From Pseudomonadota bacterium (GTDB taxonomy: Bacteria > Pseudomonadota > Alphaproteobacteria > Sphingomonadales > Sphingomonadaceae), in NCBI GenBank assembly GCA_023423655.1, contig JAFAFE010000006.1, positions 124,001 through 188,000 of the forward strand: 64,000 nucleotides of DNA, in the 5' to 3' direction. This document shows, piece after piece, positions 1 through 8,272 of this stretch. The notes under the pieces are model-generated. The model was not told where the DNA came from. It worked only from the letters and a program-made list of their open reading frames with translations, and ran no database searches. The position numbers were made by a program, and so were the translations under genes. Positions within the stretch are counted from its first letter, which is position 1. Each line of letters begins with the position of its first letter.

Positions 1-65
1 GAATCCCCGCCTCGTGCCCCGTCCCTTCCCTACCCCTTTTCCTGCCCTTTCTGCGCCAGTCCCTG

Positions 66-94
66 TTGACTTTTACAAAGAATCTGCCTAATCG
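66..94 (+). promoter_or_regulatory. candidate promoter of rpmH-rnpA
   Basis: A TTGACT hexamer (66-71) is followed after 17 bases by TAATCG (89-94), about 80 bases before rpmH. The -35 is good and the -10 is weak, as is common in alphaproteobacteria. This is inferred from spacing and motif only. Confidence 0.35.
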
Positions 95-174
95 CGCCTC
101 CCATGGCGGCCGCATGACCCGGTTGGGTGCGCGGCCTTTCACTTTTTTTACGATATTATTTAAGGACGATCGCG

Positions 175-309
175 ATGAAGCGCACTTTCCAACCCAGCAA
201 TCTCGTGCGTGCGCGCCGTCACGGTTTCCGCACCCGCATGGCAACCCCCGGTGGCCGCAAGGTTATCCGCGCGCGCCGCGCCCGTGGCCGCAAGGTTCTG
301 TCCGCGTAA
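175..309 (+). CDS. rpmH: 50S ribosomal protein L34
   Basis: This is a 44-residue, very basic protein beginning MKRTFQPSNLVRARRHGF and ending GRKVLSA, the hallmark sequence and usual length of bacterial L34 in the large ribosomal subunit. A longer reading from 127 adds 16 residues that no L34 has, and the ATG at 175 follows an AAGGACGA ribosome-binding site, so 175 is the start. It is the first gene of the conserved rpmH-rnpA-yidD-yidC-engB block, which couples ribosome and RNase P components to membrane protein insertion. Confidence 0.98.
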   Translation: MKRTFQPSNLVRARRHGFRTRMATPGGRKVIRARRARGRKVLSA

Positions 310-350
310 TTTTACGCGCGATTGCTCACGCCTGTCGTAGATAGCAATCC

Positions 351-764
351 ATGACCGCGCCCGCCCTTTCCGGCGGAGTGACCTCCACCCAATATGACAA
401 AGCGGGGCCTGCCGATGCACGTCCCGCTTTGCCGATTCGCACCATGCGCGCGCGGCGCGAATTTCTTGCCGCCAATAAAGGCGCGCGCTTTCCCTGCCCT
501 TCGGTGCTGCTGATTGTCCATGACCGCACGGATGGTGATGCCGCCATCGGCTTGGGGCTTACCGTTACCAAGAAGATCGGCAATGCGGTGGTGCGCAACC
601 GGATGAAGCGCCGCTATCGCGCGCTCGCCGCCGAATTGCTGCCGGTTTATGGTATCGCGGGCGCCGACCATGTGTTTATCGGCCGTCATAGCGCGGTTGA
701 ACGCGATTTTGACGCGATGCGCCGGGATTTGAAAAATGCGTTAAAACGGGCGGCGCGACCTTGA
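351..764 (+). CDS. rnpA: ribonuclease P protein component
   Basis: The protein subunit of RNase P, which with the M1 RNA removes 5' leaders from pre-tRNAs. The 137-residue basic protein carries the RnpA core: RREFLAANKG near residue 35, then IGLGLTVTKKIGNAVVRNRM and KRRYRAL, which include the RNR-type RNA-binding signature. About 30 residues precede the usual family start, so an internal start (for example the ATG at 444, MRARREF) is possible. No strong ribosome-binding site decides between them. It follows rpmH by 41 bases, and its stop overlaps the TTG start of yidD. Confidence 0.95.
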   Translation: MTAPALSGGVTSTQYDKAGPADARPALPIRTMRARREFLAANKGARFPCPSVLLIVHDRTDGDAAIGLGLTVTKKIGNAVVRNRMKRRYRALAAELLPVYGIAGADHVFIGRHSAVERDFDAMRRDLKNALKRAARP

Positions 765-985
765 ACCGTAACCCGCTCGCCTTACTTGTTGTGCTGGTTG
801 CGCGCGGCTGGCAATGGGGTCCGTCGCGTATCTTGCCACCATCCTGCCGTTATGCGCCAAGCTGTTCGCAATATATGATCGAGGCGGTGCAAAAATATGG
901 GGCGTTAAAGGGTGGCTGGTTGGGCACAAAACGGATATTGCGCTGCCATCCATGGGGGGGCCACGGGTATGACCCGGTCCCGTGA
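761..985 (+). CDS. yidD: membrane protein insertion efficiency factor YidD
   Basis: A small (74-residue) YidD/UPF0161 protein thought to assist YidC-dependent insertion of membrane proteins. It contains the conserved core ILPPSCRYAPSCSQYMIEA (about residues 24-42), with its paired cysteines, and later RCHPWGGHGYDPVP, which is diagnostic. It starts with TTG, overlapping the rnpA stop by four bases, so translation is probably coupled. The N-terminal hydrophobic/amphipathic segment would lie at the inner membrane. The C-terminus stops right after the PWGGHGYDPVP motif, the compact form of the family. Confidence 0.95.
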   Translation: MNRNPLALLVVLVARGWQWGPSRILPPSCRYAPSCSQYMIEAVQKYGALKGGWLGTKRILRCHPWGGHGYDPVP

Positions 986-1077
986 CATGATTAGATAATT
1001 AACCGACCCGCTGCCTATAGGCGAGCCGGATTATAGGGGCCGCACTGTAAGGGCCGTAAAACAAGGGATATATCCTG

Positions 1078-2850
1078 GTGAAGGACGACAAGAATAATCT
1101 CATGCTCGCGCTGGTGCTGACCGCAGCGATTCTGCTCGGCTGGCAATTTCTCGCGCCGCGATTCTTTCCGCAACTTGCGCCCAAGCCTGCCGCGACCAAG
1201 ACGGTGGACGGGAAAATAGTCGCGGGCAAAAATGGCGCAGGCATAGCGGCAGAAGCACCGGCGCAGAAAGCCGTGCCGCTCGCGCAGGCGCTGGCCACCA
1301 CGCCGGGCGCACCGGGCGGGCGCGTCGCCATCGAAACGCCGACGCTCAAAGGCTCGCTCAATCTCACCGGCGCGCGCATCGACGATCTGGTCCTCACCAA
1401 ATATAAAGAAACCCTCGACAAAAATTCGCCCGATGTGCGCCTGTTTGCGCCCGGCGGCACCGACCATGCCCATTTTGCAGGGTTGGGCTGGACCGGTCAG
1501 GGCATCAAGCTGCCCGACAGCAATACGGTGTGGACCGCAAGCGGCACCACATTGACGCCCGCATCGCCCATCACCCTGTCGTGGAATAATGGCGAGGGCC
1601 AATTGTTCCAGATCGACCTTAAGGTTGACGACAAATATCTGTTCACCGTTGACCAGAAAGTGTCGAACAGCGGCGCCGGCGCGGTGTCGGTTGCGCCTTA
1701 TGCTTATGTAAACCGCCTTGGCATCCCCAAGGATCCCGATAGCTGGACCATCCATGTCGGTCCGATGGGCGTGTTCGACCGTGCCGCCGATTATGACGTC
1801 AATTTCGATGATGTCGATGCGGCAGGCGCGAACGGCATTGGTCGCACCATGACCGGTGGCTGGCTCGGCTTCACCGACAAATATTGGCTGTCCGCCGTTA
1901 TTCCTGCGCAAAATGCCAAAGTGAACGGCGCATTTCGTGCGAGCCAAGGGCTAGGCGGCAAGAAGCTTTATCAGGCCAATTTTGCGGGCAATGATACCAT
2001 CATCGCACCGGGCAAAATGGCGACCTCGCAAAGCATGATCTTTGCCGGGGCCAAGGAAACCCGCACGCTCGAAAATTATTCCAAATTCATCCCTATGATC
2101 GACTATTCGATCACCTGGGGCTGGTTCTGGTTCTTTGAAAAGCCGATTTATAAAGTGCTGATCTGGCTGGTCGGCCTTGTCGGTAATTTCGGTCTGGCGA
2201 TCATCCTGCTGACCTTCCTAGTGCGCGGGTTGATGTTCCCGATTGCGCAAAAGCAATTCCATTCGATGGCGCATATGCGCATCGTCCAGCCGAAGATGAA
2301 ACAGCTTCAGGAAAAATATAAGGACGACAAACCGCGTCTCCAGCAAGAGATGATGGCGCTATATAAGGAAGAGAAGATTAATCCGTTCGCGGGCTGTATG
2401 CCCATCCTGCTGCAAATCCCGGTTTTCTATGCGCTCTATAAGGTGCTGATGCTGTCGATTGAAATGCGGCATCAACCGTTCATCGGCTGGATCAAGGATT
2501 TGTCCGCGCCCGATCCGTTGCATATCCTGAACCTGTTCGGCCTGCTCAATTTCACCCCGCCTGCCTTCCTCGGCATCGGTGTGCTGGCGCTGTTGCTCGG
2601 CTTTACCATGTGGCTCCAGTTCCGCCTCAATCCGCCTCAAGCTGATCCGATCCAGCAACAGATGTTCTCGATCATGCCGTGGATCATGATGTTCGTAATG
2701 GCCCCGTTTGCGGCAGGCTTGCTGCTCTACTGGATCACCTCGAACATCCTCACCATCGCCCAGCAAAAGCTGCTCTATAATAAATATCCGCAGCTTAAAG
2801 AGCCGCTCACCAAATTGGTGACCCATGAAGGGCCGAAGGAAGCGAAGTGA
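1078..2850 (+). CDS. yidC: membrane protein insertase YidC
   Basis: The inner-membrane insertase/foldase that works with or without SecYEG. The 590-residue product has an N-terminal membrane segment (about residues 8-24), a large periplasmic beta domain (to about residue 340), and the conserved 60KD_IMP core with five membrane segments, including FGLAIILLTFLVRGLMFPI and the FAGCMPILLQIPVFYALYKV signature. This is the Gram-negative domain plan and length. Translation starts at a GTG. The stop codon overlaps the GTG start of engB. It sits 92 bases after yidD in the classical rnpA-yidD-yidC order. Confidence 0.97.
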   Translation: MKDDKNNLMLALVLTAAILLGWQFLAPRFFPQLAPKPAATKTVDGKIVAGKNGAGIAAEAPAQKAVPLAQALATTPGAPGGRVAIETPTLKGSLNLTGARIDDLVLTKYKETLDKNSPDVRLFAPGGTDHAHFAGLGWTGQGIKLPDSNTVWTASGTTLTPASPITLSWNNGEGQLFQIDLKVDDKYLFTVDQKVSNSGAGAVSVAPYAYVNRLGIPKDPDSWTIHVGPMGVFDRAADYDVNFDDVDAAGANGIGRTMTGGWLGFTDKYWLSAVIPAQNAKVNGAFRASQGLGGKKLYQANFAGNDTIIAPGKMATSQSMIFAGAKETRTLENYSKFIPMIDYSITWGWFWFFEKPIYKVLIWLVGLVGNFGLAIILLTFLVRGLMFPIAQKQFHSMAHMRIVQPKMKQLQEKYKDDKPRLQQEMMALYKEEKINPFAGCMPILLQIPVFYALYKVLMLSIEMRHQPFIGWIKDLSAPDPLHILNLFGLLNFTPPAFLGIGVLALLLGFTMWLQFRLNPPQADPIQQQMFSIMPWIMMFVMAPFAAGLLLYWITSNILTIAQQKLLYNKYPQLKEPLTKLVTHEGPKEAK

Positions 2851-3512
2851 GTGACGATCTCCACCCTGACCTAAATGGGCCGGATGCAGAAACAATCGAA
2901 CGGGCCCGCAAGCTGTTTGCGGGTCCGGTCGCCTTTCTGAAATCCGCGCCCGCGCTGCAATTTCTGCCCGACCCGTCGGTGCCGGAAGTCGCCTTTGCGG
3001 GGCGTTCCAATGTCGGCAAAAGTTCGCTGCTGAACGCGCTTACCAACCGCAATGGCTTGGCGCGCACATCAAACACGCCGGGCCGCACGCAAGAGTTGAA
3101 CTTCTTTGACGTGGGCGAACCGCCTGCATTCCGCTTGTGCGATATGCCAGGCTACGGCTTTGCCAAAGCGCCCAAGGAGCTGGTCAAAAAATGGCGGTTT
3201 CTGGTCAATGATTATCTGCGCGGGCGTCAGGTTTTAAAGCGCGTCCTCGTCCTCATCGACAGCCGCCACGGCATCAAGGATGTCGACCGCGACATTATGA
3301 AGATGCTCGATGAAGCCGCCGTCGTCTATAATCTGGTGCTGACCAAGGCCGACAAGATCAAGCCGACCGAACTCGCCGCCGTCCTCGAACGCACCGCCGC
3401 CGAAGCCAAAACAAGGCCCGCGGCGCACCCCGACATCCTCTCGACGTCAAGCGAGACCGGCTATGGCATGGCCGAACTGCGCGCGATGGTGCTGGCGGCT
3501 GCGGAAGTTTGA
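2847..3512 (+). CDS. engB: ribosome biogenesis GTP-binding protein YihA/YsxC
   Basis: An essential TRAFAC GTPase for late 50S subunit assembly. Residues 52-59 form the P-loop GRSNVGKS, residues 99-104 give the G3 motif DMPGYG, and residues 166-170 give the G4 motif TKADK. The length (221) is normal, with a short N-terminal extension typical of alphaproteobacteria. The GTG start (GTG AGT GAC) overlaps the yidC stop by four bases, which implies translational coupling. In many relatives argB follows, whereas here an MFS carrier does. Confidence 0.96.
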   Translation: MSDDLHPDLNGPDAETIERARKLFAGPVAFLKSAPALQFLPDPSVPEVAFAGRSNVGKSSLLNALTNRNGLARTSNTPGRTQELNFFDVGEPPAFRLCDMPGYGFAKAPKELVKKWRFLVNDYLRGRQVLKRVLVLIDSRHGIKDVDRDIMKMLDEAAVVYNLVLTKADKIKPTELAAVLERTAAEAKTRPAAHPDILSTSSETGYGMAELRAMVLAAAEV

Positions 3513-3563
3513 GCAGCTTTTACCCTCTCCCCAAGTCTTTGCTTTCAGCCTAAACCTCCTCCC

Positions 3564-4769
3564 ATGAAACGCCCCTGGATCGTCATTGCCTGCGCTGCGA
3601 TTATCGTCACCCTTGCGATGGGGGTGCGGCAGGGGTTTGGCTTGTTCTTGCCGCAGATGAGCGCCGCGCTCGACATTAGCCGCGCGAGTTTCGGGCTGGC
3701 GCTGGCGATCCAGAATTTGCTGTTCGGGCTGGTCCAGCCATTCGTCGGGGCCGCTGCCGACAAACATGGCGCGGGCCGCGTGGTCGCGGTAGGCACGGTG
3801 GTTTATGCGGCGGGTTTAGCGGGAGCGGCGCTCGCGACCACTGCGCTGGGCCTCCATATCAGCCTCGGCGCGCTGGTCGGCATGGCCTTGTCGGCGACAA
3901 CCTTTGTGGTGGTGTTGGGGGCCGTTGGGCGCGTGGTGCCGCCTGAAAAGCGCAGCCTTGCGTTCGGGATTGTCACCGCAGGCGGCTCGCTCGGCCAGTT
4001 TCTGGTCGTGCCGGTCGCGCAAAAACTACTTGCCGCTTTTGGTTATGTCGAAGCCCTCTATCTCCTCGCCGCACTGGTGGCGCTGTGCCTTCCGCTGGCA
4101 TTGGGCGTCGCCGGAAAGCCCGCCGCGCATGATGCCGCCACGCACGGCCCCGTCCAATCGCTCCCCGAAGCCCTGCGCGAAGCCAGCACCCATCGCGGCT
4201 ATTGGCTTTTGAATATCGGTTTTTTCGTGTGCGGCTTCCATGTCGCCTTCATCGCGACCCACTTCCCTGCCTATCTAGACGATAAGGGGTTGGGCCTCGG
4301 CATCGGCGCGTCGGCGCTCGCGCTCATTGGCCTGTTCAATATTTTTGGCAGCTATATCTTCGGGGTCGGCGGCGACAAGCGCAGCAAGAAGCATTTGCTC
4401 TCCTTCATCTATGGCGGTCGCGCGGTAGTGATTGCGCTATTCCTGCTACTCCCGCTCACCAAAATGAGCGCGCTCGCCTTTGCCGCCACGATGGGCTTTT
4501 TGTGGCTTGGCACCGTGCCTTTGACCAGCGGATTGGTCGGGCAGATGTTCGGTATCCGGTACCTTTCCACCCTCTATGGCATCGTCTTTTTAAGCCATCA
4601 GCTCGGCAGCTTTTTCGGCGCATGGGCGGCGGGCTATATGTTCGACCTTTATGGCAATTATGACAGCGTATGGATCGCCTCGATCGCGCTGGGTGTGTTG
4701 GGGATGATCGTCAACATACCGATTAACGACAGACCGGTTGCGCGTTTGCAACAGGCGGGCGTACCATGA
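3564..4769 (+). CDS. MFS transporter (oxalate/formate antiporter-like, OFA type)
   Basis: A 401-residue polytopic membrane protein with about 12 hydrophobic segments and the major facilitator fold. It starts with a transmembrane helix, and MGVRQGFGLFLPQMSA lies in the first loop. FGIVTAGGSLGQFLVVP lies in mid-N-domain, and a hydrophilic loop (about residues 188-205) separates the two six-helix halves. The N-terminal pattern GVRQGFGLFLPQM recalls monocarboxylate/OFA-like carriers of pfam07690. The substrate cannot be told from sequence. Its stop overlaps the ATG of a 45-codon membrane microprotein gene. Confidence 0.85.
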   Translation: MKRPWIVIACAAIIVTLAMGVRQGFGLFLPQMSAALDISRASFGLALAIQNLLFGLVQPFVGAAADKHGAGRVVAVGTVVYAAGLAGAALATTALGLHISLGALVGMALSATTFVVVLGAVGRVVPPEKRSLAFGIVTAGGSLGQFLVVPVAQKLLAAFGYVEALYLLAALVALCLPLALGVAGKPAAHDAATHGPVQSLPEALREASTHRGYWLLNIGFFVCGFHVAFIATHFPAYLDDKGLGLGIGASALALIGLFNIFGSYIFGVGGDKRSKKHLLSFIYGGRAVVIALFLLLPLTKMSALAFAATMGFLWLGTVPLTSGLVGQMFGIRYLSTLYGIVFLSHQLGSFFGAWAAGYMFDLYGNYDSVWIASIALGVLGMIVNIPINDRPVARLQQAGVP

Positions 4770-4903
4770 GCTTTCTACGCCGCAATGCCGTGCATTTTGT
4801 GATGGGCGCGATATTCATCGTGGCGGCGGTCGTGGGGCTTTATTTGTGGGATGATGAAGCGCTCCCCATTTGGCTGAGCGGGGCAATTGCTTATTGTTTT
4901 TGA
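4766..4903 (+). CDS. small single-pass membrane protein (45 aa)
   Basis: ATG at 4766 overlaps the stop of the MFS gene (ATGA) and opens a 45-codon frame: MSFLRRNAVHFVMGAIFIV, then AAVVGLYLWDDEALPIW and a short tail. A basic N-terminus (RR), one hydrophobic helix (about residues 10-28) and an acidic segment are what a small inner-membrane protein would have. The stop-start overlap argues for co-translation with the carrier. I recognise no family. It could be an accessory subunit of the transporter or a chance frame. No homology evidence is available here. Confidence 0.5.
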   Translation: MSFLRRNAVHFVMGAIFIVAAVVGLYLWDDEALPIWLSGAIAYCF

Positions 4904-4910
4904 AAACAAG

Positions 4911-5076
4911 TTCCTCCCCAAGCTTGTCTTGGGGAGGTGGCGCGCGCGTAGCGCGTGACGGAGGGGTTATGCGAGGCAAAGCCTCGCGCGATTGCGAACG
5001 CAATCGCTTTCACCCCTCCACCATTCGCCTGCGGCGAACGGTCCCCCTCCCCGAGCAAGCTCGGGGAGGATTTTTG
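4911..5076. repeat. modular nested-hairpin intergenic repeat
   Basis: A structured element between the MFS gene and polA. It begins with CTCCCCAAGCTTGTCTTGGG (a self-complementary arm) and ends with CTCCCCGAGCAAGCTCGGGG, another self-complementary arm. Between them lie smaller palindromes: GCGAGGCAAAGCCTCGC, GCGATTGCGAACGCAATCGC, a GGAGGGG/CCCCTCC pair and TTCGCCTGCGGCGAA. The central modules resemble those at 8080-8127, so the two belong to one mobile or spreading repeat family. Transcribed, it would fold strongly and may act as a terminator or mRNA end. Confidence 0.75.
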
Positions 5077-5149
5077 TTTGCCTGACTCAAGACAAGCTTG
5101 GAGATGCGCCCCCTTCGCATCGCTTACCATCCTGCTATAGCCTGCCCTT

Positions 5150-7999
5150 ATGGCTCAAAAGAATCATCTCTATCTCGTTGACGGCTCCTCTTATATTTTC
5201 CGGGCCTATCACCGGTTGCCGCCGCTCACCAATATCAGGGGCGAGCCGGTGGGGGCGGTTTATGGCTATACGACGATGCTGTGGAAGCTTGTCGATGCGC
5301 TCGATAAAGCCGATGGACCGACCCATTTGGCGGTGATTCTTGACCCGCCCGGCGGCAGTTTCCGCAACGAAATGTATGACCAATATAAGGCCAATCGTCC
5401 CGAACCGCCGGAGGATTTAAAGCCGCAATTTCCGATGATCCGCGATGCAACGCGTGCCTTTTCGGTGCCGTGCATCGAATTGCCGGGCTATGAAGCGGAC
5501 GATCTTATCGCTTGCTATACCAAGGCCGCGCTCGCGCAAGGCTTTGATGTTACCATCGTCAGTGCCGACAAGGATTTAATGCAGCTCATCGAGGAGCCTT
5601 TGGCCTCCGGCGATGGGCGCGTCGACATGCTCGACACAATGAAAAATGTGCGGCTGGGACGCGAGGCGGTGATCGAAAAATTCGGCGTCGGGCCGGAAAA
5701 GGTCGGCGATGTGCTCGCGCTGATGGGCGATAGCGTCGATAACGTCCCCGGCGTCCCCGGCATCGGCCCTAAAACTGCCACCAAGCTGATGCTCGAATAT
5801 GGCAGTTTGCAGGCGATCCTTGACGCCGCGCCCGATATGAAGCCATCCAAAATGCGCGATAACCTTATTGAACATCGCGCGATGGCGGAACTGTCGCGCA
5901 AGCTGGTGGAACTCGAATGCAATGTCGATCCGCTCCCCGCCACGCTGGAAAGTTTCGACTTGGACGGCATCCCGACCGAACCGTTGCAGGCATTTTTGGA
6001 GCTTCATGGTTTCAAATCGCTGTTGTCCAAATTGGGTGGGCCGGCGTCGAGCGGATCCTCGCTTGCCTCCCGCGAATTTGCCGCCGCGATTGCGGGGCAA
6101 TCCGCGCCGCAAAAGGGCGCGCCTGCCTCCACCATCGCGCCCGCAACGCTCCCCGAACTGCCGCCGATTGATCGCAGCCTTTATGAACTTGTCGTCACCG
6201 ACGCCGCGCTTGAAAAATGGGTGGCGGAGGCCAAGCGGTTGGGCGTGGTCGCGTTCGACACCGAAACCAGCGGGCTTGATGCAACCAGCGCCGACCTGTG
6301 CGGGATTTCGCTGTCGACCGGCGCAGGGCGCGCTTGCTATATCCCGCTCGACCATAAGAGCAGCAGCGATATGTTTGCCGAGCGGCCCGAACAGCTAAGT
6401 TTCGACGATGCGCGCCGCATCCTTGCGCCTATGTTCGCGGATGAAACCATCCTCAAGGTCGCGCATAATGGCAAATATGATCTGACCATATTGGAGCGCC
6501 ACGGCTTTGGCAGCCTTGCGCCGCTTGATGACAGTATCGTCATGAGTTTCGACCTTGATTCGGGTCAGCATAATCATGGCATGGATGATCTGGCGAAACT
6601 CCATCTCGGCCATGAATGTATCGCCTATAAGGATGTGTGCGGCACGGGGAAAAAGCAGATTAGCTTTAGCGAAGTCCCGCTCGACATCGCGCTTGGCTAT
6701 GCAGCCGAAGATGCCGAAGTGACCTGGCGCTTGTGGCGCTTGTTCAAGCATCGCCTGCCGCAAGAAGGGGCGACGCGTGTTTATGAAATGGTCGACCGCC
6801 CGCTCGTTCCGGTGATTTCCGCGATGGAGCAACAGGGGATTTTGGTCGATGTCGCTTATCTCAAAAAATTGTCGGGTGAATTTGCCGAAGAAGCGATGAA
6901 GCTGGAAGGCGAAATTCATGACCTTGCGGGCCAGCCTTTCAACATCGGCAGCCCCAAGCAGCTTGGCGAAATATTGTTCGACAAAATGGGGTTGAAAGGC
7001 GGACGCAAGGGCAAGTCGGGCATTTACTCCACCGATGTGACCGAACTCGAACGGCTCGCCAAGGATGGCGTCCCGATTGCCCGCAAAATTTTGGAATGGC
7101 GGCAGCTTACCAAGCTCAAATCCACCTATACCGATGCGCTGCAAACACAGGTGAACCCCAAAACGGGGCGCGTGCATACGAGCTACAGTCTCACCGGCGC
7201 GCAGACCGGGCGTTTGTCGTCGAACGATCCCAATTTGCAGAATATCCCGATCCGCACCGAAGTCGGGCGGCAATTGCGCGATGCGTTTATTGCGAGCCCC
7301 GGCCATGTGCTGCTCGCCGCCGACTATAGCCAGATCGAGCTGCGCTTGGCCGCGCATATGGCCGATGTGCCTGCGCTGCGTCAGGCGTTCCTGGATGGCG
7401 AGGATATTCACGCGACCACCGCGCAGGAACTGTTCGGCGAGGTTAATCGCGACACGCGCGGACGCGCCAAGACGATCAATTTCTCGATCCTCTATGGTAT
7501 TTCGCGCTGGGGGCTGGCCGGGCGGCTGGAGATCACTCCGGATGAAGCGCAGGACATGATCAACCGTTATTTCGAACGCTTCCCCGGCATCAGCAACTAT
7601 ATCGCGATGACGTTGGAATCGGCGCGTGAGAAGGGCTATACGGAGACATTATTCGGGCGCAAAACCCACTTTCCGCGGTTAAATGCCAAGAACCAGAATG
7701 AGCGCGCAGGCTCCGAACGCGCGGCGATCAACGCCCCGATCCAGGGCACCAGCGCCGACATCATCAAACGCGCGATGACCCGCATGGGACCGGCCTTGCT
7801 GGAGGCGGGGCTAGCCGATGTGAAGATGCTGCTTCAGGTGCATGACGAACTGGTGTTCGAATTACCCGAAGGTGATGTGGAAGCGGCGAGCAAGGTTATC
7901 CGTTCGGTGATGGAAGGCGCTGCGGAACCGGCGGTGAAACTCACCGTGCCGCTGGGCGTCGAGATTGGGACGGGGCCGTCTTGGGGCAAGGCGCACTAA
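5150..7999 (+). CDS. polA: DNA polymerase I
   Basis: A family A polymerase for Okazaki fragment maturation and repair. All three domains are present in the 949-residue protein. The 5'-3' exonuclease occupies residues 1 to about 295 (LVDGSSYIFRAYH, YEADDLIA, GDSVDNVPGVPGIGPKTA). A proofreading 3'-5' exonuclease carries the acidic motif FDTETSGLD (D370, E372), AHNGKYD and YAAEDAE. The polymerase has motif A DYSQIELRLAAH (from D725), motif B RGRAKTINFSILYG and motif C VHDELVFE (D899). All catalytic residues look intact, so proofreading is expected to be active. It stands alone between repeat elements. Confidence 0.98.
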   Translation: MAQKNHLYLVDGSSYIFRAYHRLPPLTNIRGEPVGAVYGYTTMLWKLVDALDKADGPTHLAVILDPPGGSFRNEMYDQYKANRPEPPEDLKPQFPMIRDATRAFSVPCIELPGYEADDLIACYTKAALAQGFDVTIVSADKDLMQLIEEPLASGDGRVDMLDTMKNVRLGREAVIEKFGVGPEKVGDVLALMGDSVDNVPGVPGIGPKTATKLMLEYGSLQAILDAAPDMKPSKMRDNLIEHRAMAELSRKLVELECNVDPLPATLESFDLDGIPTEPLQAFLELHGFKSLLSKLGGPASSGSSLASREFAAAIAGQSAPQKGAPASTIAPATLPELPPIDRSLYELVVTDAALEKWVAEAKRLGVVAFDTETSGLDATSADLCGISLSTGAGRACYIPLDHKSSSDMFAERPEQLSFDDARRILAPMFADETILKVAHNGKYDLTILERHGFGSLAPLDDSIVMSFDLDSGQHNHGMDDLAKLHLGHECIAYKDVCGTGKKQISFSEVPLDIALGYAAEDAEVTWRLWRLFKHRLPQEGATRVYEMVDRPLVPVISAMEQQGILVDVAYLKKLSGEFAEEAMKLEGEIHDLAGQPFNIGSPKQLGEILFDKMGLKGGRKGKSGIYSTDVTELERLAKDGVPIARKILEWRQLTKLKSTYTDALQTQVNPKTGRVHTSYSLTGAQTGRLSSNDPNLQNIPIRTEVGRQLRDAFIASPGHVLLAADYSQIELRLAAHMADVPALRQAFLDGEDIHATTAQELFGEVNRDTRGRAKTINFSILYGISRWGLAGRLEITPDEAQDMINRYFERFPGISNYIAMTLESAREKGYTETLFGRKTHFPRLNAKNQNERAGSERAAINAPIQGTSADIIKRAMTRMGPALLEAGLADVKMLLQVHDELVFELPEGDVEAASKVIRSVMEGAAEPAVKLTVPLGVEIGTGPSWGKAH

Positions 8000-8271
8000 C
8001 CTTTCCCTTCTCCCTTGATGGGAGAAGGATATGGAGCCTTATGAGCGTAGCGAATTAGGCGCAGTTGGATGAGGGTGAAAGCGAGGCTCCGCCTCGCGCG
8101 GTCGTAAACGACCGCTTACCCCTCACCCAGCTACGACTAGCGAGCAAGCTCGCAAGTCTGCGCAACCCGTGATGGTTTTTGGGGTAAACCATGCCCCGCA
8201 TGGTTTAGAAATTGCCGGGGGCAATTTCGACCCCAAACACCCTCACGCCCACAGGGGGAGAGGGGAAGATA
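8000..8271. repeat. modular hairpin repeat between polA and fumC
   Basis: Downstream of polA a CCTTCTCCCTTGATGGGAGA hairpin (about 8004-8027) is followed by GGAGCCTTATGAGCGTAGCG and AATTAGGCGCAG. Next come nested palindromes around GCGAGGCTCCGCCTCGC and CGGTCGTAAACGACCG, a CCCCTCACCC tract, and further arms (CCATGCCCCGCATGG, AATTGCCGGGGGCAATT). The stretch ends in CCACAGGGGGAGAGGGG. The phrase GGAGCCTTATGAGCG...GAATTAGGCG recurs at 33238-33269, and the GCGAGG...CCTCGC module recurs at 4970-4988. No coding signal is seen. Confidence 0.75.
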
Positions 8272-8272
8272 A

